NCBI GenBank assembly: GCA_020431945.1
Contig: JAGQHH010000628.1
Span: 1 to 7,243, forward strand
Source: Cyanobacteria bacterium HKST-UBA02
Lineage (GTDB): Bacteria > Cyanobacteriota > Vampirovibrionia > Obscuribacterales > Obscuribacteraceae
DNA length: 7,243 nucleotides
Reading direction: 5' to 3'
Below are positions 1-6,782 of the stretch, piece after piece. The notes beneath the pieces were generated by a model. That model was not told the origin of the DNA. It did not search any database and was given only the letters and a program-made list of their open reading frames with translations. Numbering within the stretch: position 1 is the first letter of the stretch; every line of letters starts with the position of its first letter. The translations under genes and the position numbers were made by a program.

Positions 1-332
1 TCATCGGTGATCTGCCCCTGATTCTCGCCGGGTTTCCAGCGGGATTTGGTGGCCATCTTCTGAGCTTCGATAAGGCTTATCGATTCATGATTGATGTAGT
101 CTGTTATACTGACAACCCGGAAATTGCTGAAATTGCTCTCAGTGCGCATATGCCCCTTGCCGTCGCAAGACATGATCATGACGGACTTTCCGGTGGGTCC
201 GGTGTAATCATAAGTGGCTTTGTAAGGCTTCTTCGGATAGTCGACCTTGGCTGCATCAGCGGCGAAAGACGGCAGAACGAAAGAGAAGCAGGCAATCAGG
301 GCAGAAAAAAGGAAAACAGGCGATAATTTCAC
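1..332 (-). CDS. Exported protein of unknown function, N-terminal part only
   Basis: Read on the minus strand from a GTG at 332-330, this frame stays open to the left edge (110 complete codons), so the C-terminus lies outside the window. A Shine-Dalgarno GAGGTG (complement of 338-343) sits 5 bases before the GTG and decides the start. The protein opens with a signal peptide: Lys2, a hydrophobic core at about residues 5-21, and a likely signal peptidase I site after SFA (residues 22-24). An alternative is a lipobox-like LIAC at 12-15, but the hydrophobic stretch continues past that Cys, so I favour simple secretion. The mature part has short strand-like segments (YKATYDYTG, GKSVMIMSCDGKGHMRTES, ISLIEAQKMATKS), loosely like LolA/DUF4412-type periplasmic beta proteins; this is only an impression. 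It is transcribed divergently from the MscS gene. The gene call is secure, the function unknown. Confidence 0.8.
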   Translation of the reverse strand, partial: MKLSPVFLFSALIACFSFVLPSFAADAAKVDYPKKPYKATYDYTGPTGKSVMIMSCDGKGHMRTESNFSNFRVVSITDYINHESISLIEAQKMATKSRWKPGENQGQITD

Positions 333-387
333 AGGGTCACCTCGACAAGCGATCGATCGGCGGCCAGGATATCATATAGTTTGAGCT
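333..387. promoter_or_regulatory. Divergent promoter region between the exported-protein gene and the MscS gene
   Basis: Only 55 bases separate two divergent start codons, so both promoters must lie here or inside the genes. On the plus strand TATAGT (375-380) is a -10-like hexamer; on the minus strand TATGAT (complement of 371-376) is another, and the two overlap. I see no good -35 for either. The left half carries the 10-bp palindrome CGATCGATCG (350-359) with two GATC sites. Promoter use is inferred from position and hexamer similarity only. Confidence 0.4.
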
Positions 388-1536
388 ATGGACACAGTCA
401 GTAAGCTACTGAATTCCCATCTTTTCTTTGTCGGTGGCAGCAGCGTCAGCGCCGCCACTTTGATCTTCGTAATAGGCGGCGGTCTGATGGTGATGATTGC
501 CGCTTCTCTGATCCGCAAGAATCTCATCGACAAATTCCTGATCAAGTATGAGATGAATGACGGTCTGGCTCGCAAGCTCGCCTTCGCGGTGCAATGGTTG
601 ATCATGGCCCTGGGCTTCATCCAGGTCCTGGACTGGTCCGACCTCGAAGTCACCGGTGCCGAGATCGTCACACAGATTAACGCGATCCTCTCCTTCTCCA
701 TCTTCAAGCTCGGCGAGACATCCATAAGCCTCTGGACGGCTATCTATATCGGCTTTTTCACCGTCCTCCTGATGATCGTCACCAGCCGCACCCAGAAATG
801 GTTCCTGAAGCGCACGGAAGACAATCAATTTCTCGATGTCGGCATCGCCCATGGTGTCAGCTCGATCGTCCGGATTATTGTTCTCGTCCTGGGATTCGTG
901 GTCATCGTCCAGAGCGCCGGCATCGATCTCAGCTCCCTGACGATCATGGCCGGCGCAGTCGGTCTCGGGCTCAGCCTCGGTCTCCAGAATCTGACAGCCA
1001 ACATCGTCAGCGGCATCAATCTCTATGTCGAGAGACCGATCAAGATAGGCGACCGAATAGAGGTGGACGGCGTCCAGGGAGACGTCAAGAAAATCTCCCT
1101 GCGCGCCACGACAATCCGCACCAACGACAATATCGACATCATCGTCCCCAACACGTCCTTCCTGACCGGCAATGTCACTAATCTCAGCCATTCCTCCAAA
1201 GACATAAGGGTTAATGTGCCTTTCGGGGTCTCTTACAAAGCCGATCCGAAGAGAGTGCGCCAGGTGGTGGAAGAAGTCGCCGGCGGTCACAAGGGCGTCC
1301 TCAAGAACCCCCGGCCGGAAGTGCTTTTCACCGGCTTCGGCGACAGCTCCATCGACTTCACCCTGCGGGTCTGGACCCGGAGCCACCTGCGCACGCCGAA
1401 AATTCTGACCAGCGATCTCTACTATGCGATCTTCGATCGCTTCCGGGAAGAGAACATCGAAATCCCCTTCCCGCAAAGAGATATCTATATAAAGGATTCG
1501 AAAATCGAAGTTACCGGAGGAGGGAAACTGTCGTGA
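388..1536 (+). CDS. MscS-family mechanosensitive ion channel
   Basis: Inner-membrane channel that opens under membrane tension to release solutes on hypo-osmotic shock. The 382-residue product has about five hydrophobic segments: roughly residues 20-42, 62-81, 112-132, 157-177 and 184-210. The last is the Gly/Ala-rich pore helix typical of MscS (GAVGLGLSLGLQNLTANIVSG), followed directly by the family beta-domain signature (ERPIKIGDRIEVDGVQGDV, 215-233; IIVPNTSFL, 251-259) and an alpha/beta C-terminal domain to about 370. It is longer than E. coli MscS (286 residues) through two extra N-terminal helices, as in many MscS homologues. The start is fixed by an in-frame TGA at 382-384; no Shine-Dalgarno is visible before this ATG. 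Its last four bases (GTGA) overlap the start of the next gene, implying co-transcription and translational coupling. The family assignment is firm; the exact subfamily and any ion preference cannot be read from sequence. Confidence 0.95.
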   Translation: MDTVSKLLNSHLFFVGGSSVSAATLIFVIGGGLMVMIAASLIRKNLIDKFLIKYEMNDGLARKLAFAVQWLIMALGFIQVLDWSDLEVTGAEIVTQINAILSFSIFKLGETSISLWTAIYIGFFTVLLMIVTSRTQKWFLKRTEDNQFLDVGIAHGVSSIVRIIVLVLGFVVIVQSAGIDLSSLTIMAGAVGLGLSLGLQNLTANIVSGINLYVERPIKIGDRIEVDGVQGDVKKISLRATTIRTNDNIDIIVPNTSFLTGNVTNLSHSSKDIRVNVPFGVSYKADPKRVRQVVEEVAGGHKGVLKNPRPEVLFTGFGDSSIDFTLRVWTRSHLRTPKILTSDLYYAIFDRFREENIEIPFPQRDIYIKDSKIEVTGGGKLS

Positions 1537-1970
1537 AAAACAAAGCCAGAACAGCCATACTCGTCGTTGCAGCATCCTTTGTCGGCTACCAGGCCGCCCA
1601 TGCCGATGCCCTGGTGAACGGGCTCATACCGGCAGGCAACACATCGCTTCCCCAGGGCAAATATATGCTCACCAATCTGCAGTCCGGGCAGGCGCTCTAT
1701 ATCGAGATCGAGAGCAGCGGCCGGATGCTGGCCCAGGATCCGAGGGCTATGCAATTCTCGGCAGTAGCCAGCCAGGCAGTCAGCAACCCGATTTCAACTA
1801 TCGCACCCGGTCTACAAAAGGATCTACAAAAAGATCTGCAACAGGGTCTGCAACAGACCACGCAATCAGGCGTACAACAGGATCAAAGCAAGAAAGGCCT
1901 CTGGGGAGGTCTTTTGAAGCAAGGCGTCGAGTCGCTACTCCAGAATCAAGCACCGAATTCGACACCATAG
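1533..1970 (+). CDS. Small exported Gln-rich protein with a four-residue repeat
   Basis: The GTG start at 1533 overlaps the MscS stop as GTGA and has a strong Shine-Dalgarno (GGAGGAGGG, 1517-1525), so the gene is probably translated together with the channel. The 145-residue product has an N-terminal signal peptide (Lys2, Lys4, Arg6, hydrophobic 8-19, likely cleavage after AHA at 22-24). The mature region has a short segment (QGKYMLTNLQSGQALYIEIE, 41-60), then six tetrads at 94-117 with Gln at the second position: LQKD, LQKD, LQQG, LQQT, TQSG, VQQD. The tail (KGLWGGLLKQGVESLLQNQ) could form an amphipathic helix. No Cys and no enzyme motif are seen. I do not recognise a family; an envelope or periplasmic role is inferred from the signal peptide and from the neighbouring channel. 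It is a real gene by start, overlap and signal peptide. Confidence 0.85.
   Translation: MKNKARTAILVVAASFVGYQAAHADALVNGLIPAGNTSLPQGKYMLTNLQSGQALYIEIESSGRMLAQDPRAMQFSAVASQAVSNPISTIAPGLQKDLQKDLQQGLQQTTQSGVQQDQSKKGLWGGLLKQGVESLLQNQAPNSTP
1812..1859 (+). repeat. Tandem 12-bp repeat, four copies, inside the Gln-rich exported protein gene
   Basis: Four in-frame dodecamers: CTACAAAAGGAT (1812-1823), CTACAAAAAGAT (1824-1835), CTGCAACAGGGT (1836-1847) and CTGCAACAGACC (1848-1859). Two more degenerate units (1860-1883) continue the pattern at protein level. The first two copies differ by one base, suggesting recent duplication by slippage. The unit length is a multiple of three, so gain or loss of copies would keep the frame. 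Confidence 0.85.
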
Positions 1971-2088
1971 CCGGGCGCCGCCTCCTGACAAGCCAGACCG
2001 ATAATGACCATGATTTTGTCTTGAGATGTAAATCTTTTAGACTACAATAAAGATATGCATCGGATAAGCAGGAAATAGCCGGGAATTC
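1971..2088 (+). promoter_or_regulatory. Intergenic region with a sigma70-like promoter for the ppk operon
   Basis: TTGAGA (2021-2026) matches the -35 consensus at five of six positions and TACAAT (2043-2048) matches the -10 at five of six, with a 16-base spacer. Transcription would begin near 2055, leaving a leader of about 34 bases. AGGAA (2070-2074) is the only Shine-Dalgarno candidate and lies rather far (about 14 bases) from the ATG. I see no convincing terminator for the upstream pair in this gap and no obvious Pho box. Confidence 0.6.
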
Positions 2089-4326
2089 ATGGTCAGCCAC
2101 GACGCTAAGAGAGAATCCACCACTAAGAGCGAAACCAGCGAGAGCGCCACGGTCGACGAGCAGAGGTCGGACGGCCCGGTCGTGACCGAAGCCTTGACTG
2201 AAACGGACCCGGGCTTCGTGACCCTGGCCAATATCGAGTCCCTGGATGATGTCAGGCTCTTTATCAACCGGGAGCTGAGCCTGCTGGCTTTCCAGTGGCG
2301 CGTGCTGGAAGAGGCTCAAGACGCCTCCAACCCGCTTCTCGAGCGTTTCAAATTCCTCTCCATCGTCGGCTCCAATATGGACGAGTTTTTCATGGTCAGG
2401 GTAGCCGGTCTCAAGCGCCAGCTCGAAGCCAAGAGCAGCCGCGCCGGCGCCGACGGGCTCAAGCCGGGCGAGGCGCTCGATGCCCTGGGATTCGAGGTCA
2501 ACCGCTTGCTTGTCGATGCCCAGCGCTGTCTGAGAGAGAGTCTCATGCCGGCGCTCACTGAAGCCGGTATCCGGATGGCTGTCTATAACGACCTGAACGA
2601 GGCTCAGAAAGCCGATATGAGGCAGATCTTCCTGCAGAAGATCTTTCCGGTTCTCACACCCATGGCTTTCGACCCCGGTCACCCCTTCCCGCATATCTCC
2701 AATCTCAGTCTCAATCTGGCTGTCCTCATCAGAAAAGCCAGCGGGGAGGTCCGTTTTGCCCGGGTGAAGATCCCGGACACCCTGCCCCAGCTCATCGAAG
2801 TGAGCCGCCCGGACAGGAGCCAGGCAAGTCCTTCGCCGGTAAGCACCTATATGTGGCTGGACGACCTGGTCATGGCTCATTTGGATTCGCTTTTCCCCGG
2901 CATGACCATCGTCGAGGCGCATCCTTTCCATGTCACCAGGGACGCCGAGGTGGAGATCCAGGAATGGGAAGCGGCGGATCTGCTCGAGACCACCGAAGAA
3001 GGCATAAGGCAGCGCCGTTTCGGTGACGTAGTCCGCTTGCAAGTAGACCGGGCGATGCCGGCTCATGTGCTCGAGATCCTGATGAGCAACTTGCAAGTAC
3101 AGCCGGGAGACGTCTACCTGGTGGAAGGTCATTTCCCGCTTCAGAGCCTCAAGCATGTGGGCGCTCTCGACCGTCCGGATCTCAAATTCAAGCCTTTCGT
3201 CCCCTATGTCCCCAATATTCTCAATGCCGACGCCCATGACGAGGATGAGTTCGCTGCCATAGCAAGGCGAGACATCCTCCTCCATCACCCTTATGACTCT
3301 TTCCAGCCGGTGGTCAATTTCCTCAACAATGCAGCCACGGATCCGTCAGTGCTGGCGATCAAGATGACCCTCTACAGAGTGGGCCGCAATTCGCCTGTGG
3401 TAGAAGCGCTTCTGCGAGCCATGGAGAACGGCAAGCAGGTAGCCGTCGTGGTGGAATTGAAAGCACGCTTCGACGAGGAGAGCAATATCGAATGGGCGAG
3501 AGCCCTGGAAAGAGAAGGCGTTCACGTTGTCTATGGTTTGATTGGATTGAAGATCCATGCCAAAGTGCTTCTTGTAGTCCGTCGGGTCGGCGACTCGATC
3601 AAGCGTTATGTCCACTTCGGCACCGGCAACTATAACCCGGTCACCGCTCATCTCTATACCGATCTGTGCCTGTTCAGCAGCGACGAGACCCTGGCTTCGG
3701 ACGTCACCGATCTCTTCAACTATCTCACCGGCTACTCGGCAAAGACCGACTATAACAAGCTTCTGGTAGCACCGATCAATCTCAGGCAGAGAATCGAAGC
3801 CCTCATCGAAAGAGAGATCCAGCACCAGGAAAATGGCGGTTCCGGACATATCATCATCAAGGCCAATGCCCTGGTGGACGACCGGATCATCAAACTCCTC
3901 TATCGGGCTTCCCGGGCCGGGGTCAAAATCGATCTGATCATCAGAGGCATCTGTTGCTTGCGCCCTGGAATCAAAGGCGTTAGCGAGAACATCAAAGTGG
4001 TCAGCGTCGTGGGCAGGTTCCTGGAGCACAGCCGGGTTCTCTATTTCCGCAACGGCGGTCACGAGGAGATTTATATAGGCAGTGCCGACATGATGCCCCG
4101 CAATCTCGACCGCCGGGTGGAGGTCCTGGTCCCCATAGAAGATCCCGGTCTGGCCACTTTCATCCGCGAAGAGTTGCTTGCCACCACCCTCGCCGATCGG
4201 GTCAAGTCCCGGATCATGCAACCGGACGGCAACTATATAAGGTACCTGAGCGAAGACCCGTCCGATGCCCTTTCCTGCCAGCAGTTCTTCATCGAGAAGA
4301 ACATCGAGAGCTGGTCCGAGCGCTGA
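2089..4326 (+). CDS. ppk: Polyphosphate kinase 1 (PPK1)
   Basis: PPK1 reversibly transfers the ATP gamma-phosphate to growing inorganic polyphosphate, a phosphate/energy store and stress effector. The 745-residue product aligns along its length with E. coli PPK (688 residues). Visible landmarks are FINRELSLLAF (58-68) and SNMDEFF (95-101) in the N domain, HHPYDSF (399-405), Arg430 in TLYR, Arg460 in LKAR, the autophosphorylated histidine His490 in KIHAK, Tyr523, Arg619 in IIRG, and the second catalytic histidine His647 in EHSR. His490 and His647 are 157 residues apart, the same spacing as E. coli His435/His592. All key residues are present, so an active enzyme is expected. The first 55 or so residues are an extra, polar Ser/Thr/Glu-rich extension. 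An in-frame TAA at 2065-2067 leaves ATG 2089 as the natural start. It is the first gene of a three-gene unit with its own promoter. Confidence 0.97.
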   Translation: MVSHDAKRESTTKSETSESATVDEQRSDGPVVTEALTETDPGFVTLANIESLDDVRLFINRELSLLAFQWRVLEEAQDASNPLLERFKFLSIVGSNMDEFFMVRVAGLKRQLEAKSSRAGADGLKPGEALDALGFEVNRLLVDAQRCLRESLMPALTEAGIRMAVYNDLNEAQKADMRQIFLQKIFPVLTPMAFDPGHPFPHISNLSLNLAVLIRKASGEVRFARVKIPDTLPQLIEVSRPDRSQASPSPVSTYMWLDDLVMAHLDSLFPGMTIVEAHPFHVTRDAEVEIQEWEAADLLETTEEGIRQRRFGDVVRLQVDRAMPAHVLEILMSNLQVQPGDVYLVEGHFPLQSLKHVGALDRPDLKFKPFVPYVPNILNADAHDEDEFAAIARRDILLHHPYDSFQPVVNFLNNAATDPSVLAIKMTLYRVGRNSPVVEALLRAMENGKQVAVVVELKARFDEESNIEWARALEREGVHVVYGLIGLKIHAKVLLVVRRVGDSIKRYVHFGTGNYNPVTAHLYTDLCLFSSDETLASDVTDLFNYLTGYSAKTDYNKLLVAPINLRQRIEALIEREIQHQENGGSGHIIIKANALVDDRIIKLLYRASRAGVKIDLIIRGICCLRPGIKGVSENIKVVSVVGRFLEHSRVLYFRNGGHEEIYIGSADMMPRNLDRRVEVLVPIEDPGLATFIREELLATTLADRVKSRIMQPDGNYIRYLSEDPSDALSCQQFFIEKNIESWSER

Positions 4327-4339
4327 CCGAGAACTATCC

Positions 4340-5713
4340 ATGTCATCCCTGCCATCCGTCCGATCGCTTATTCTATTGATGGCGCTGGCAATCCTGAGCC
4401 TGATCCTGACCCTGCCCCTGACCTCCTGCCGAATCAGGACCCCAGAAGACGACTCGCCTGTCGACTGGGTTTTCAAAGCGCCCCGGGAGATACCCTGGTC
4501 GGGGTACGGCATGGCCACGACGCCTGTGATCAAAGACGGAATCGCTGTGTATACCGGCGGCTATTTCTGGCGCAACCAGGTCTATATCTTCGCAGTGGAT
4601 CTGAAAACAGGCAAAATGCTCTGGAAGTCGGAGGAGCCCACCGAGCAGGTCTTCATCGACGGCAACAGGGTGATCGCCACATCCCGGGACGGGGTCAGCA
4701 AGAAGATCCCGGGCCGAGAGCGACCGGCCTATGTGCGAGCCTACAACCTCAAGACAGGCAAACGTCTCTGGCAGATGGAAGCGGCTACGAAAATGCACCC
4801 CCTGCAAATTCTTTCCATGGGCAGATTCATCTATTGCTGGGTACCGGAGCAGGATATTTTCGCCATCGAGCCCAAGACCGGAGAGGCGGCCTGGCATCTC
4901 GACAAACGCTGCAAACGCCCGTCGGTGAGAGAGTCTTATTGCATCGGTTCCGGAGATCGTATTTTCGCTGCCGTGCCGGGAGCCTATCTGGCCGACATTA
5001 ATGGTATTACTGGTGATGTCACAGAGATTCCCCTGACCGAGTCGGGAAAGGATCCCCTGGTCTCCATGGCCAGGAAAGACGACATGCTTTTCCTCTACTC
5101 GCAAACCGGAGTGCTGATCTCAATCAGCCTCGAGGACATGGCGGTCAAGAACCAGAACGAGGCTCACAAGCTGACCACGCCCCTGGTGCGCTCCGGGGAT
5201 CGGCTCTTCTTCGGCTTTACCGCTCCTTCTCAAAAAGAGAACGATATCAACGGGCTCTGTATCTACGATCTGAAAGAAGAAGCTCTGGTCAAAATGATCG
5301 ACTGCCCGGCCCCTATCACCGGAGAGCCCCTGGTGGAAGGATCCACTGTCTACTATTGCAGCGGCTTCGGCGACGGCAAGGTCCACGCCTACGATATGAA
5401 GAAAGACAAGCTTCTTTTCGAGACCACCACCGGTCCCTTGCTTGCCGGTCCGGTATCGGGAGACGGGATCCTCTTTGTCAACGGCGAGACCGGTCTCACC
5501 GCGCTCAGCAAGAAGACCGGAAAGGTAATCTTCACCGTCAAAGCCGGGCAGCATAAGCCGGAAGGCCGGCCGGTGGTATGGGGCGATCATGTCTATGTAG
5601 TGGGTCAGGATTCTAATCTTTATGCCATTAAAGCAGGCCGGTCCGGTGGTATGAAAGCCTTGGACCCAGAGCCTGGAGCAAGAGGCAAAAGTGCACATCC
5701 TGGCAGCAATTGA
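4340..5713 (+). CDS. PQQ-like beta-propeller lipoprotein
   Basis: I place the start at ATG 4340, 13 bases after the ppk stop, rather than at an in-frame ATG at 4265 inside ppk, because only the later start puts the signal peptide at the N-terminus. The 457-residue product has Arg8, a hydrophobic core at about 9-26 and a lipobox LTSC with Cys30 as the predicted lipidated residue. The mature part is a repeated beta-propeller with PQQ/quinoprotein-type blade ends: VYIFAVDLKTGKMLW (81-95), VRAYNLKTGKRLW (132-144), DIFAIEPKTGEAAW (172-185), later blades at 304-318 and 348-360, and TALSKKTGKVIF (387-398). BamB and alcohol-dehydrogenase propellers share this fold. No PQQ-binding or dehydrogenase residues are evident, so it is more likely a binding or scaffold protein facing the periplasm. 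No strong Shine-Dalgarno is seen, so translation may be coupled to ppk. A BamB role is possible but unproven. Confidence 0.88.
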   Translation: MSSLPSVRSLILLMALAILSLILTLPLTSCRIRTPEDDSPVDWVFKAPREIPWSGYGMATTPVIKDGIAVYTGGYFWRNQVYIFAVDLKTGKMLWKSEEPTEQVFIDGNRVIATSRDGVSKKIPGRERPAYVRAYNLKTGKRLWQMEAATKMHPLQILSMGRFIYCWVPEQDIFAIEPKTGEAAWHLDKRCKRPSVRESYCIGSGDRIFAAVPGAYLADINGITGDVTEIPLTESGKDPLVSMARKDDMLFLYSQTGVLISISLEDMAVKNQNEAHKLTTPLVRSGDRLFFGFTAPSQKENDINGLCIYDLKEEALVKMIDCPAPITGEPLVEGSTVYYCSGFGDGKVHAYDMKKDKLLFETTTGPLLAGPVSGDGILFVNGETGLTALSKKTGKVIFTVKAGQHKPEGRPVVWGDHVYVVGQDSNLYAIKAGRSGGMKALDPEPGARGKSAHPGSN

Positions 5714-6704
5714 CGGATCATCCGCCAGTGAAGCCGCTCTGGCGGCAGTGACTAACCATTACTGGCAGGAAACCACCAGTATCAGCCTGGTGAGCGTGCT
5801 CAGACCTCAGAAAGATCGCGCCGCCACCCTGGCGGACATGAAAAAGGGTATCGACGACCTGGCCCGCCGTCTCTCGGAACGGTTCAATCACTTGACCATC
5901 AGCGCCGAGGCTATGTCCGGCGACCCCAAGACCTGCATCCTCGAAGCAGCCCGGCAGCGTCGGGCGGATCTCATAGTCATGGGAACGAAAAACAAATCAG
6001 GCATAGACAAGCTGCTCCTGGGTTCCGTCTCCCAATCGGTCCTGGCCGCGGCACCATGCCCGGTGCTGATTGTCAAAGAAGGAGCGAACTCGGCACATCT
6101 CAAGCAGGGTCGTGATTTCACCAGGATCCTCATAGCCAGCGATACTTCCATGAGCTCCCGGGCAGCCTGCTCCTGGCTCTCTCGCCAGGGCTGGTCCGAA
6201 GAAGCAGTCTTCAAAGTAGTGACGGTATTGAGCGACCAGAGCCATTCTTTCGACCGGGAGAAGGATCCCCAGAAAGCGGCCTGGATGATGCGCCAGTGGG
6301 GAGAGATCAAGCATCAGACCGCCAGGACCCTGGAGCAGGAGGCCAGCCTTCTGGGCAGGGGAATGGACAAAGAGCAGGTGACGGTGGATGTCCTTCCCGG
6401 CGAGCCTCGCAAACAGATCCTCGCCATGGCCAGAGGCTGGAGAGCGGAGCTCGTGGTCACGGGTTGCAGCTATAAGCGAGGGCTGGACAAGCTCCTGACC
6501 GGAAGTGTTTCCCAGGCTATCGCCTCATCGGCACCGTGCTCGGTGCTGATCATCAAGGGCCTGGACGAGGAAGGCAGACCTCTGTCTGATAAGGCGAGAG
6601 CTCAACAGGCTAATAAGACGAAGAAGAAGGCCCCGCAAGCGCTTGCCGGAAGAAGTGCTCCTCCCGCGCCGGAGGACGATCGGCCGCCTTTCACGATGAT
6701 GTAA
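5691..6704 (+). CDS. Tandem-domain universal stress protein (UspA family)
   Basis: Universal stress proteins are cytoplasmic Rossmann-like proteins, many of them nucleotide-binding, that support survival under stress. The 337-residue product contains two Usp domains (about 1-130 and 143-290) and a polar, Lys/Pro-rich tail (291-337) likely to be disordered. Domain 1 begins HILAAIDGS with the conserved Asp8 and ends near GSVSQSVLAAAPCPVLIVK (111-129); domain 2 has ILIASDTS with Asp151 and ends near GSVSQAIASSAPCSVLIIK (271-289). The usual ATP loop is G-2x-G-9x-G-(S/T). Here the second Gly is Asn101 in domain 1 (Gly98, Gly111, Ser112 kept) and Tyr261 in domain 2 (Gly258, Gly271, Ser272 kept), so nucleotide binding may be weakened or changed. 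The GTG start at 5691 has an AGAGG ribosome site four to five bases upstream and overlaps the lipoprotein gene by 23 bases, so it is the last gene of the ppk unit. Confidence 0.93.
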   Translation: MHILAAIDGSSASEAALAAVTNHYWQETTSISLVSVLRPQKDRAATLADMKKGIDDLARRLSERFNHLTISAEAMSGDPKTCILEAARQRRADLIVMGTKNKSGIDKLLLGSVSQSVLAAAPCPVLIVKEGANSAHLKQGRDFTRILIASDTSMSSRAACSWLSRQGWSEEAVFKVVTVLSDQSHSFDREKDPQKAAWMMRQWGEIKHQTARTLEQEASLLGRGMDKEQVTVDVLPGEPRKQILAMARGWRAELVVTGCSYKRGLDKLLTGSVSQAIASSAPCSVLIIKGLDEEGRPLSDKARAQQANKTKKKAPQALAGRSAPPAPEDDRPPFTMM

Positions 6705-6728
6705 AAGAGGCGCCGATCGGGGCCTTTT
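6705..6728 (+). terminator. Rho-independent terminator closing the ppk operon
   Basis: Immediately after the TAA of the universal stress protein gene, GGC (6709-6711) pairs with GCC (6722-6724) and CC (6713-6714) with GG (6719-6720) around a GATC loop, with one G-G mismatch. AAGA before the stem can pair with the TTTT (6725-6728) after it, one pair being G-U. The T-run is only four bases, so termination may be partial. Confidence 0.65.
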
Positions 6729-6782
6729 CGTATAATCGAAACAGATCTGTTTTATAGCCGATCGATATTGAAAGGCGCAAAA
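6729..6782 (+). promoter_or_regulatory. Promoter and candidate operator of the DNA methyltransferase gene
   Basis: TATAAT (6731-6736) is a perfect -10 hexamer starting two bases after the terminator T-run; no matching -35 is seen, as that position lies in the terminator stem. Transcription would begin near 6743. A perfect 14-bp palindrome, AAACAGATCTGTTT (6739-6752), spans that point and has GATC at its centre; a second GATC lies at 6760-6763 within CGATCG. AAAGG (6771-6775) is the ribosome site, seven bases before the ATG. Operator function is inferred. Confidence 0.5.

Noticed and set aside
67..83. 17-bp perfect inverted repeat TCGATAAG-g-CTTATCGA
   Set aside because: It lies within coding sequence, has a one-base centre that cannot form a normal loop, and has no second copy in the window.
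87..326. Plus-strand open frame of 79 codons at the left end
   Set aside because: It lies opposite the exported-protein gene, which has a signal peptide and ribosome site; this frame has neither.
406..1575. Minus-strand open frame of 389 codons opposite the MscS gene
   Set aside because: It is very acidic, low in recognisable motifs and fully antisense to a firmly identified channel gene.
1798..3288. Long minus-strand open frame of 496 codons opposite the repeat protein and ppk
   Set aside because: It is antisense to two well supported genes, spans their intergenic region, and its translation has no recognisable domain; codon bias of the sense genes removes stops on this frame.
4265..4339. 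Earlier in-frame start for the propeller lipoprotein, inside ppk
   Set aside because: It would add 25 polar Arg/Ser-rich residues before the signal peptide and bury the lipoprotein signal.
3346..4533. Minus-strand open frame of 395 codons opposite the ppk C-terminus
   Set aside because: It is antisense to conserved catalytic PPK sequence and has no ribosome site or domain.
6739..6756. The AAACAGATCTGTTT palindrome and following T's as a second terminator
   Set aside because: The RNA stem would be only five mostly A-U pairs with a four-base loop, and it sits downstream of a perfect -10; an operator is the better reading.
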